Shown in pieces: positions 6,483 through 12,840 of a stretch of DNA of 14,804 nt. The stretch is from the NCBI GenBank assembly GCA_021797415.1, contig JAJZZT010000391.1:1-14804 (forward strand). The letters are read 5' to 3'. Every line of letters begins with the position of its first letter. Position 1 is the stretch's first letter. The stretch is from Bacillota bacterium. Lineage in GTDB: Bacteria; Bacillota; Bacilli; Alicyclobacillales; SLC66. Below the pieces are notes generated by a model. The model was given only the letters and a program-made list of their open reading frames with translations, did not search any database and was not told the origin of the DNA. The position numbers were made by a program, and so were the translations under genes.

Positions 6483-7358
6483 CTAATCCTTTTCAGGCTC
6501 GCTCATGTACACCACGCCGGCGTGCCCCGCCCCGAGATGTACGCCAAGCGTCGGTCCCATATCCCGAATGTGCCACACGACTTGCGGCGCAAGCACCGCC
6601 AAGCGCGCCGCCAGCGCATCGGCGTGCTCCCGCGCATCCGTGTGCACCACGGACACCTGCGGCGCGCCGCCCTCCCCGATCGCCTCCCGTCCCGCTTTTT
6701 CGGCCAGCACATCCAGGGCGCGCCGAAACGTCCGCACCTTGTCCTCGACGCAAACCACCCCGTCGCGCACCGTGAGAATCGGCTTGATCTGCAGAAGCGA
6801 CCCGACAAGCGCCGCCGCGCCGCCGATCCTGCCGCCTCTGCGCAGACTCTCCAGCGAATCCACGGCAATGTACGCCCATGACCGTCGCATGGCGTCGACG
6901 ATGCGTGCTCTCACTTCCGCCGGCCCCGCGCCCGCCGCCGCCGCCCGCGCGCCCGCGAGCACGGCCTGTCCGAGCGCATACGATGTCGTCCCCGAGTCGA
7001 TCAAATCGATCAGCGCCGCCTTGGCCTCGCCGGATGCGGCCATCATCTCGCGCGCCGCCTCCGCCGCGCCGATCGTCCCGCTCAACCTGCGACTGATGAA
7101 TGCGCCGACCACCGCATCGTGGTCCGCGAGCAGCTCGCTGAACACCTCAAAAAACGCCAGGGGCGGCGGCTGGGATGTCGTCGGCGGCACATCGCCCTCC
7201 CGCAAGCGTCGGTAAAACTCCGTCGGCGCAATCTCCACGCGATCGAGCAACGTTTCGTCGCCAAAGCCGATCCGCAGCGGCACCACGGTGACGGCGGATG
7301 TTCTCATTTCTTCGTCTGTCAAATCCGCCGTACTGTCAGTGACGACCGCCACGCGCAT
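6483..7358 (-). CDS. degV: DegV family fatty-acid-binding protein
   Basis: The product is 291 residues from ATG 7358, the usual DegV size. GGAGGA at 7373-7368 stands 9 nt upstream, so the 27-residue longer frame (from 7439) is rejected. DegV/FakB proteins bind a fatty acid and in many Firmicutes present it to the kinase FakA for phosphorylation. The sequence shows VAVVTDSTADL at the N-terminus, PPTTSQPPP in the fatty-acid-binding region, ISRRLSGTIGAA, IDSGTTSYALG, and the C-terminal SVVHTDA and lid region ending DMGPTLGVHLGAGHAGVVY. All are family hallmarks. No fakA is visible. In Bacillus, degV (yviA) lies just before the comF operon, so its place upstream of comFC fits. An 18-bp inverted repeat brackets the gene. 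The C-terminal half is Ala/Arg-rich with strongly GC-biased codons. Confidence 0.93.
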   Translation of the reverse strand: MRVAVVTDSTADLTDEEMRTSAVTVVPLRIGFGDETLLDRVEIAPTEFYRRLREGDVPPTTSQPPPLAFFEVFSELLADHDAVVGAFISRRLSGTIGAAEAAREMMAASGEAKAALIDLIDSGTTSYALGQAVLAGARAAAAGAGPAEVRARIVDAMRRSWAYIAVDSLESLRRGGRIGGAAALVGSLLQIKPILTVRDGVVCVEDKVRTFRRALDVLAEKAGREAIGEGGAPQVSVVHTDAREHADALAARLAVLAPQVVWHIRDMGPTLGVHLGAGHAGVVYMSEPEKD

Positions 7359-7397
7359 ACGCGTCCGTCCTCCGCCTTTTTCATCATGATAATAGAT

Positions 7398-7406
7398 ATG
7401 ATAGCA
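7398..7406 (-). promoter_or_regulatory. Probable extended -10 promoter for degV
   Basis: TGCTATCAT on the - strand matches TGN plus a 5/6 -10 hexamer about 40 nt upstream of the degV ATG. No convincing -35 box is present. Confidence 0.42.
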
Positions 7407-7460
7407 CATCCATCCATTGCATATAAGCCAGTCGCACATACCGTTTTGCGTAAGATCTGC

Positions 7461-7493
7461 GGTGAAATCAGATCGCCTGCACAGGTGAAATCA
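7461..7493. repeat. 10-bp direct repeat pair in the phoR-degV gap, possible operator
   Basis: GGTGAAATCA occurs at 7461-7470 and again at 7484-7493, 23 bp apart start to start (about two helical turns). It frames the right arm of the degV inverted repeat. It lies about 55-95 bp upstream of the candidate degV -10, where an activator or repressor could bind. Confidence 0.55.
7467..7484. repeat. Right arm of an 18-bp inverted repeat flanking degV
   Basis: ATCAGATCGCCTGCACAG at 7467-7484 is the exact reverse complement of 6403-6420. The arms enclose degV and its candidate promoter, about 1046 bp. Confidence 0.88.
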
Positions 7494-7523
7494 CGGCGCC
7501 CTGCATGCATCACGGACTTAATC

Positions 7524-8852
7524 CTAGTCCCCTTGGCCCTGTTCCTGGCGCGCGGGGATATCGAAGAAAAACTGGCTGCCCTTCCCCACCTCGGACTGCA
7601 CGCCGACATGGCCGCCGTGCGCTTCCACGATGTGCTTCACGATGGCAAGTCCCAATCCCGTGCCGCCGGATTGACGGCTGCGCGCCTTGTCCACGCGGTA
7701 GAAGCGCTCGAACACCCGGCCGATGTCCGACGGCGGAATGCCCACTCCCGTATCCTCCACCGCAACGACCACCCGGTCCGCCTGCACTTTTGCCCGCAAC
7801 CGGATCCAGCCGCCCGAGGGCGTGAATTGCAACGCGTTGCTCACCAGATTGATCAACACCTGCTTGAGGCGGTCCTTGTCCGCAAACGCCGCAATACCGT
7901 CCGCCTCCTCCGACACTTCGAGCCCGACGCCCGCCTCCGCCGCCCGCCCGGAAAAAGCGCCGGCGACCTGCTCGAACAACCGCAGCACAGGCACCGGTTG
8001 CAGGTCCAGCCGCGTCTGCTTCGCCTCAATGCGCGACAGATCGAGCAAATCCTCCACCAGTCTGCCCAGCCTGTCCGCCTCTTCCTTCATGATCTTTACG
8101 AATTCCCGCGCCGTGGGCGGATCGTCCAGCGCACCGTCCAGCAAGGTTTCCGCAAACCCCTTGAGTCCCGTGATGGGCGTGCGCAGTTCGTGCGACACAT
8201 TGGCCACAAAATCACTCCGCATCCGCTCCAGACGCCGCCATTCACTGACATCGTGCAGCAGCACCACCGCGCCGGAAATCGTGCCGCTCGACTGTAGGAT
8301 CGGCGTGACATTCGCCTCCAGAGTCAACTCCTGCGGCTTGTGAAACTGCACCTCGCGCTTTTGCACCGTCCCGAGCGCGATGGTTTCATCGACAATCGAC
8401 GCCAGACCGTAGTGGTGTCCCAGCTCCCAGTGCCACCTGCCGATCATCTCCTGCTCCGTGAGACCGAACAGCCGCTCGGCGGCCTCATTGGCCAGCACCA
8501 CTCGCCCGGCCCGGTCGATCACGATGACCCCGCTCAAAATGTGGCTGAGCACTCCCGCCATCTTGCTCCGTTCCTGCAGCGTCTCCTCGCGTTCCTCGCC
8601 GATCGCGGAGGTGAGCGCGTGAATCCGCTCCGCCAGATGATCGAGATCGTCCCGCCAGTTGTTCGCCACACGCGGCGCATCCATTCCGTCCAGCGCCCGT
8701 TCTTCATCCAGGGCCGCATTGATCGCGACCATCAGCTCACGATGCGTCCGCTTGACACCGATCAACTTCACCGCCAGCCACACGGTCGCGCCCGCAAGCA
8801 GCAGCGCCAGCACCGCAAGACCGTCGACCAGCAGCCGTCCCGACACGCTCAC
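7524..8852 (-). CDS. phoR: PhoR/PnpS-type phosphate regulon sensor histidine kinase
   Basis: The product is 442 residues starting with GTG at 8852, which overlaps the phoP stop by 4 bp (translational coupling). It senses phosphate status, probably through PhoU/Pst, and phosphorylates PhoP. There is one membrane segment at about residues 8-30, then a linker or coil at 31-95. A PAS domain follows at about 100-205 (GVIVIDRAGRVVLANEAAERLFG). The dimerisation/phosphoacceptor helix is FVANVSHELRTPI with His221. The ATPase domain has an N box (NLVSNALQFTP, Asn339), a G1 box (VEDTGVGIP, Asp367) and a G2 box (GGTGLGLAIVKHIVEAHGG). The protein has no room for the second transmembrane helix and extracytoplasmic domain found in Bacillus subtilis PhoR, so it is closer to the E. 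coli or PnpS layout, where the cue comes from inside the cell. The phoR-degV gap holds repeats, not a clear terminator. Confidence 0.93.
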   Translation of the reverse strand: MSVSGRLLVDGLAVLALLLAGATVWLAVKLIGVKRTHRELMVAINAALDEERALDGMDAPRVANNWRDDLDHLAERIHALTSAIGEEREETLQERSKMAGVLSHILSGVIVIDRAGRVVLANEAAERLFGLTEQEMIGRWHWELGHHYGLASIVDETIALGTVQKREVQFHKPQELTLEANVTPILQSSGTISGAVVLLHDVSEWRRLERMRSDFVANVSHELRTPITGLKGFAETLLDGALDDPPTAREFVKIMKEEADRLGRLVEDLLDLSRIEAKQTRLDLQPVPVLRLFEQVAGAFSGRAAEAGVGLEVSEEADGIAAFADKDRLKQVLINLVSNALQFTPSGGWIRLRAKVQADRVVVAVEDTGVGIPPSDIGRVFERFYRVDKARSRQSGGTGLGLAIVKHIVEAHGGHVGVQSEVGKGSQFFFDIPARQEQGQGD

Positions 8853-9544
8853 GCATCCCCCTTGACGAACTTGTAGCCGACCCCGCGCACCGTCTTGATG
8901 TGCCGCGGCGATTTCGGATCCACTTCAATCTTGTCCCGCAGGTGGCTGATGTGCACATCCACCAAGCGCGTATCTCCCGCATACTCGTAGCCCCACACAC
9001 GGTCGAGCAACTGATCGCGGCTGACCACCCGGTCGGCGTGCTTGAGCAGGTAGTGCAGCAGTTCAAACTCGCGCGGCGTCAGATCCACCGCCTGTCCGCG
9101 CATCGTCACCTCGTACTTCTCCAGATCCAGCCTCAGCGGCCCGGCGTCGATCGTCGCGCCGGCGCCTGCCGTTTCCTCCGGATTGCGGCGCAATACGGCG
9201 CGCGTGCGCGCCACCAGTTCGCGCGGACTGAACGGTTTTGTCACGTAGTCATCCGCCCCCATCTCAAGGCCGAGCACGCGATCAATCTCCTCGCCGCGGG
9301 CCGTCAGCATGATGATGGGAATCTTCGACTGCTCCTGGCGCAGGCGTTTGCACAGCTCCATCCCGCCGATTCCCGGAAGCATGAGGTCGAGAATCAGCAG
9401 GTCGAACCGCTGCTGATGCACCATTTCAAGCGCAGTTGCTCCGTCCTCTGCCACGGTCACTTCGTAGCCCGCCTGGACCAGATTGTATTCAACCAGTTTG
9501 CGGATCGGTTCCTCATCGTCCACCACAAGCACTCTGTCCGCCAC
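8849..9544 (-). CDS. phoP: PhoP/PhoB-type phosphate response regulator
   Basis: The product is 231 residues from GTG 9544, close to the normal 230-240. A longer frame from TTG 9613 adds 23 residues that are encoded by a tandem repeat and lie before the first receiver strand; GGTGGAG stands 6 nt before GTG 9544. The receiver domain has acidic pocket residues Asp9/Asp10, phosphoacceptor Asp53 (LLILDLMLP), Thr81 and Lys103 (TKPFSP). The DNA-binding domain is an OmpR/PhoB winged helix from about residue 130: LTPREFELLHYLLKH, then DTRLVDVHISHLRDKIE and VRGVGYKF. It binds Pho boxes of phosphate-starvation genes. It overlaps phoR by 4 bp and lies 95 bp after recD2. WalR-type regulators share this fold, but the neighbouring phoU and PAS-kinase favour the Pho assignment. 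Confidence 0.93.
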   Translation of the reverse strand: MADRVLVVDDEEPIRKLVEYNLVQAGYEVTVAEDGATALEMVHQQRFDLLILDLMLPGIGGMELCKRLRQEQSKIPIIMLTARGEEIDRVLGLEMGADDYVTKPFSPRELVARTRAVLRRNPEETAGAGATIDAGPLRLDLEKYEVTMRGQAVDLTPREFELLHYLLKHADRVVSRDQLLDRVWGYEYAGDTRLVDVHISHLRDKIEVDPKSPRHIKTVRGVGYKFVKGDA

Positions 9545-9585
9545 TTCGGGCTCCACCTTTCTAATGCCTGGTTGTATGATTCCCT

Positions 9586-9684
9586 CAGCCTCCAAGTGCA
9601 GTTCAGCCTCCAACGCGCGGTTCAGCCTCCAAGTGCAGTTCAGCCTCCAACGCGCGGCTCAGCCTCCATGCGGGCCGCCTCCAC
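9586..9684. repeat. 37-bp composite tandem repeat spanning the recD2 stop and recD2-phoP gap
   Basis: Two half-units, CAGCCTCCAAGTGCAGTT (18 bp) and CAGCCTCCAACGCGCGGTT (19 bp), alternate twice (9586-9622 and 9623-9659, one mismatch). Decayed CCTCC-containing copies follow to about 9684 inside recD2. Read on the gene strand, every half-unit carries GGAGGCTG, so several ribosome-binding-like GGAGG motifs precede phoP. The recD2 stop TGA (9642-9640) is itself part of a repeat unit. Confidence 0.9.
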
Positions 9685-11988
9685 GCGGGCCGCCTCCATT
9701 GCATGGGCAAGCCTCCAGGGCAGCCGGCTGTACCGCTTCGCGACATCTCCCCGTCGCACGCCCGCCCCGAACGCCGCGCGCGACCCGACGATCACAAGCA
9801 GTGAGCGGGCGCGCGTCACCGCGGTGTAGATTAACTGCCTGTTCAAAAGGACGGTGTGTTCCCGGACAATCGGCAGCACCACGCAGGGAAACTCCCCTCC
9901 CTGACTCTTGTGCACAGAAACCGCGTACGCATGTACAAGCTGTCCACACGCCGTCTTTTCAAAGTACACCTCGCGCCCGTCCCCTCCCTCGCCGAAACGG
10001 ACGGCCACGCCATCCTCGTCAAGCCGGGTGACCAATCCGATATCCCCGTTATAGACATCGCGCTCATAATCATTTTTCACATTCATCAATTTATCCCGCA
10101 AACGGATCGTCCGCATCCCCGCCCTGACGGCCGGCGCGTCCGGCGCGGCAAACCGCTCGCTCAACCTTTCATTGAGTACGTCCAGACCGCAGACACCCTT
10201 GCGCATCGGAGCCAGCACCTGGACTCCCGTCAGCGCTTCGAGTCCCAGATAAGGAGGCAACCGCGTCGTCGCGAGATCGACAACCAGATCCGCCGTTTTC
10301 GCGGGGTCCTCCTCTTCAATAAAGTAATACTCCGAATTCTCCACCCGCGGCATGTCCGGCACCCGCCCGGCGCGCACCGCGTGCGCCGCCAGGACGATCT
10401 GGCTGTGCCGCGACTGGCGGAATACAAGTTCCAACTCATGTACGCACGCCGCGCCGGACGCGATCACGTCCCGCAGCACACTGCCTGGACCGACGGGCGG
10501 AAGTTGCTCCGGATCCCCGACCAGCAGAAGTCTCGCCTCATCCGGCAATGCGTCGAGGAAATGCGAAAAAAGCGGCGCATCCACCATCGACGCCTCATCG
10601 ACGATGAACAGATCCCCCTCCAGCCGGTGCGACCGGTCGCGCCCGAAACCGTACCGGCCTCCGTTTTGCTGCCCGACCTCCAGCAGCCGGTGCATCGTGC
10701 GCGCCTCCTCTCCGGCACTTGCGGCCAGACGCTTGGCGGCGCGCCCCGTCGGAGCGGTCAATACCACCTGTTCGCCGCAGCGCGCGGCATCCTCCACAAC
10801 ACGGCGCACCGTCGTCGTCTTGCCCGTACCGGGACCGCCTGTCAGCACGACGAGCGAATAGCGTCTCGTCGCGAGCACCACCGCTTCCTGCGCATCCGAC
10901 AGCTCCACGCCCCCCGCGCCGCCTTCCGCCTCGATCACAGTGCGCTCCCCGCGCTCCCCGCGCTCCCCGTTCGCCGCCGGCCGCTCCTCTCCAGATGCGG
11001 ACGGCTCACATTCCGGACGCACCTCCCGCGCTGTCGCCTCCTCCGCCATTTCTGAAGCGGCCGCCTCACGTCCCGCCGCCTGCTCCTCCCGCAGCGCCAG
11101 CGCGCACAGCCGGAGAGCGATATTGCGCTCGATTCTGTGCAGGCGCGGAAGATAGACCGCCACTGCCCCGCCCTCGTCCGCCTCGAACACGACCCCGCTG
11201 CGATTCGACAGCCCGCCCGCCACTTCGCGAATCAGATCGGCGGGCGCGCCTGTCAGCTTCTGTGCGGCCGCAAGCCAACTGTCGTAAGGAAGGTAGAGAT
11301 GGCCTTCCTCCCCCGCCTGGTCCAATGCATGGAACAATGCGGCCGCCAGACGCTCCGGCGCGTGTTCCGACACGCCCATGGCGCGGGCGATCGCGTCGGC
11401 CGTTCGAAAGCCAATGCCGCGCACATCCTCGACAATCTGGTATGGATTGACCCGCAGCACCTGCTCGGCTGCGGCGCCCCCACCGTACGTTCGCGCAAGT
11501 TTTTGCGCCAGATGCAACGGTAGGTCGTGTCCGCGCAAAAAAGCGCCCAACCGCGCCACATCGCGGTGCGCCTCAAACGCCTGGGCGATCGCCCGCGCCT
11601 TCTTGCCCGCGATGCCGGGGACCTTGGCGATCTCCTCGGGACGTTCCTGCAAAACCTCCAGCGTCCTCAGGCCAAATTGTCCCACGAGACGCTCGGCCGT
11701 CCGCACGCCCACCCCCTTGAACAGGCCGCTGGCCAAAAACCGCTCCATCCCGATCAGGCTGGTCGGTTCCTGTTCCGTATGCCCAAGCACGCGAAACTCG
11801 CGGCCATAGGAAGGGTGAAACTGAAACTGGCCGACGAAGTCGTACTCCATCCCCAGCGTCAGGCCCGCCAGATCGCCGACCGCGCGCACCGTCTCATCTC
11901 CGGCCAGTCGCACCCTCACAACCGCATAGCCGCGATCGCTTTGCAATAGAAACTTCTCTGCGGTCCCACGAATCCGTTGCGTGGCCAT
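9640..11988 (-). CDS. recD2: RecD2-type ATP-dependent 5'-3' DNA helicase
   Basis: The product is 782 residues from ATG 11988, two bases after the phoU stop. A GTG at 12039 would add 17 residues overlapping phoU and has no spaced ribosome binding site. RecD2 is a superfamily-1B helicase, independent of RecBC, that takes part in mismatch repair and replication-fork maintenance. The N-terminal OB-like part starts with QRIRGTAEKFLLQS. Helix-hairpin-helix repeats follow (VGVRTAERLVGQFG, VPGIAGKKARAIAQAF, DVRGIGFRTADAIA). The helicase core has Walker A GGPGTGKTT at 384-392 (Lys390), Walker B VDEAS with Asp464/Glu465, GDPEQLPPVGPGSVLRD, LVFRQ, and the C-terminal SVHKSQGGEFP and YTAVTRAR motifs. A low-complexity Glu/Arg/Ala linker at about 305-360 includes a GER triplet repeat. 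The C-terminal tail (MEAARVEAARMEAEPRVGG) is encoded by tandem-repeat DNA. The gene is embedded between phoU and phoP. Confidence 0.95.
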   Translation of the reverse strand: MATQRIRGTAEKFLLQSDRGYAVVRVRLAGDETVRAVGDLAGLTLGMEYDFVGQFQFHPSYGREFRVLGHTEQEPTSLIGMERFLASGLFKGVGVRTAERLVGQFGLRTLEVLQERPEEIAKVPGIAGKKARAIAQAFEAHRDVARLGAFLRGHDLPLHLAQKLARTYGGGAAAEQVLRVNPYQIVEDVRGIGFRTADAIARAMGVSEHAPERLAAALFHALDQAGEEGHLYLPYDSWLAAAQKLTGAPADLIREVAGGLSNRSGVVFEADEGGAVAVYLPRLHRIERNIALRLCALALREEQAAGREAAASEMAEEATAREVRPECEPSASGEERPAANGERGERGERTVIEAEGGAGGVELSDAQEAVVLATRRYSLVVLTGGPGTGKTTTVRRVVEDAARCGEQVVLTAPTGRAAKRLAASAGEEARTMHRLLEVGQQNGGRYGFGRDRSHRLEGDLFIVDEASMVDAPLFSHFLDALPDEARLLLVGDPEQLPPVGPGSVLRDVIASGAACVHELELVFRQSRHSQIVLAAHAVRAGRVPDMPRVENSEYYFIEEEDPAKTADLVVDLATTRLPPYLGLEALTGVQVLAPMRKGVCGLDVLNERLSERFAAPDAPAVRAGMRTIRLRDKLMNVKNDYERDVYNGDIGLVTRLDEDGVAVRFGEGGDGREVYFEKTACGQLVHAYAVSVHKSQGGEFPCVVLPIVREHTVLLNRQLIYTAVTRARSLLVIVGSRAAFGAGVRRGDVAKRYSRLPWRLAHAMEAARVEAARMEAEPRVGG
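10942..10968. repeat. 9-bp in-frame tandem repeat inside recD2
   Basis: GCGCTCCCC occurs three times in tandem and encodes Gly-Glu-Arg repeated three times on the recD2 strand. It falls in the poorly conserved linker between the helix-hairpin-helix region and the helicase core. Confidence 0.9.
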
Positions 11989-11990
11989 GG

Positions 11991-12650
11991 CTAGAGGTTC
12001 AGATCGCGCCGCACGCCCTGAACCATGTAGATCACCCACTCTCCGATGTTCGTCGCGTGATCGCCAATCCGCTCCAGGTGCTGGGAGACCATCATCAGTT
12101 GCGTCGCCTGCTCCACGGCGGACTGCGACGACAGCATGAGTTCAATCATCTCGTGGAAAATCCGCGCGTACAGGCTGTCCACCTCGTCGTCGCGCTGCGC
12201 CAGACTCTCCGCCAGCGCCGTGTCACGCCGGATGTAGGCGGTCAATCCGTCCCGCACCATGCCCTCCACGATGCCGGCCATCCGCGGAATGTCGATCAGC
12301 GGCTTGATCCACGGCTGCCTGTTCATGCGCAGGACAACCTTGGCGATATCCACCGAATGGTCGGCGATCCGTTCCAGATCGGTGACCGCCTTGAGCGCTG
12401 TGCCGAGAATGCGCAAATCGCCCGCCATGGGCTGTTGCAGCGCGATCAGGCCAAGCGACCTCGTTTCGATATCAATCTCCATCTCGTCGATCCGGTCGTC
12501 ACCCGCGAGAATCTCCCGCGCCAGGTCGGGATTCTGGTCTGTCAATGCGCGAACCGCTTTGAAAATGGACTCCTCGACCAAAGCGCCCATGCGCAACAAA
12601 TCCTGCTGAAGCACTTCCAAGTCGACGTGAAACTGTCTCCTGGCGTCCAT
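11991..12650 (-). CDS. phoU: Phosphate signalling regulator PhoU
   Basis: The product is 219 residues from ATG 12650, the standard PhoU length. AAGGAGG at 12664-12658 stands 7 nt upstream, so the 134-residue upstream extension of the open frame (to 13052) is rejected; it runs into the IS element. PhoU links the Pst phosphate transporter to the PhoR kinase and represses the Pho response when phosphate is plentiful. Its two three-helix bundles are visible, each with the metal-binding signature: DDRIDEMEIDIE plus DLERIADHSVDIAK in the first, and RDDEVDSLYARIF plus HLERIGDHATNIGEWVIYMVQG in the second. It is the first gene of phoU-recD2-phoP-phoR and ends 2 bp before the recD2 ATG. pstSCAB is not in the window. 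An IS605-type element lies immediately upstream and its tnpB reads toward phoU. Confidence 0.96.
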   Translation of the reverse strand: MDARRQFHVDLEVLQQDLLRMGALVEESIFKAVRALTDQNPDLAREILAGDDRIDEMEIDIETRSLGLIALQQPMAGDLRILGTALKAVTDLERIADHSVDIAKVVLRMNRQPWIKPLIDIPRMAGIVEGMVRDGLTAYIRRDTALAESLAQRDDEVDSLYARIFHEMIELMLSSQSAVEQATQLMMVSQHLERIGDHATNIGEWVIYMVQGVRRDLNL

Positions 12651-12685
12651 TGAAAAACCTCCTTGACACACGCCGGGCATGGCTG

Positions 12686-12694
12686 ATTGTATCA
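12686..12694 (-). promoter_or_regulatory. Extended -10 element for phoU, next to the IS right end
   Basis: TGATACAAT on the - strand is TGN plus a 5/6 -10 hexamer (12691-12686), about 35 nt upstream of the phoU ATG. The position expected for the -35 box (12714-12709, AGGGAG) lies inside the IS end and does not match TTGACA, so any original -35 was probably separated by the insertion. Confidence 0.5.
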
Positions 12695-12702
12695 TGTTTA
12701 TA

Positions 12703-12840
12703 GTGACGCTCCCTATCCACTCAGGGGGATGGGCTTCTGACGGATTCCTCACGCCCGCCCCTTCCTCTTGCGAGGCCCGGCAATCACGGGTGGGTCCGGC
12801 GTTCGGCTCCGTGCAGCTACACAATCCGCTCTGTTGCTGG
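12703..12840 (-). ncRNA. Candidate omega RNA (TnpB guide RNA scaffold)
   Basis: TnpB proteins use an RNA processed from the tnpB 3' end and right end of their element, with the guide copied from the flanking DNA. In the expected place the - strand holds a GNRA-capped hairpin (CCTC-GCAA-GAGG, 12775-12764) and a GGAATCCGTCAGAAG segment. A terminal hairpin follows (CCC-ATCC pairing with GGAT-GGG, 12733-12711), then GTCAC. The 5' boundary is unknown and probably lies inside tnpB. If the right end is at 12703, the guide would begin at 12702 and read TATAAACATGATACAATCAG, the phoU promoter region. Confidence 0.5.
12711..12733. repeat. Right-end subterminal hairpin of the IS element
   Basis: CCC (12711-12713) pairs with GGG (12731-12733) and ATCC (12715-12718) with GGAT (12727-12730), with one bulged base and an 8-nt loop. 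Imperfect hairpins of this kind are what Y1 transposases recognise. Confidence 0.55.

Noticed and set aside
6254..6775. Long + strand frame with repeated AVLWAVLWAV-like residues, and the opposite GQPRGQPRG frame
   Set aside because: Both are translations of the 12-bp tandem repeat whose length is a multiple of three; one also overlaps degV on the other strand.
7119..8297. 392-residue + strand open frame opposite degV and phoR, and similar long frames opposite recD2, phoP and thiM
   Set aside because: They are antisense shadows in GC-rich coding DNA with His/Arg/Pro-rich translations and no recognisable domains, while the - strand frames have clear families.
12663..12695. TTGACA on the + strand upstream of the IS as a promoter
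   Set aside because: The nearest good -10 (TATCAT) is 21 bp away, spacing is too long, and no + strand gene follows.
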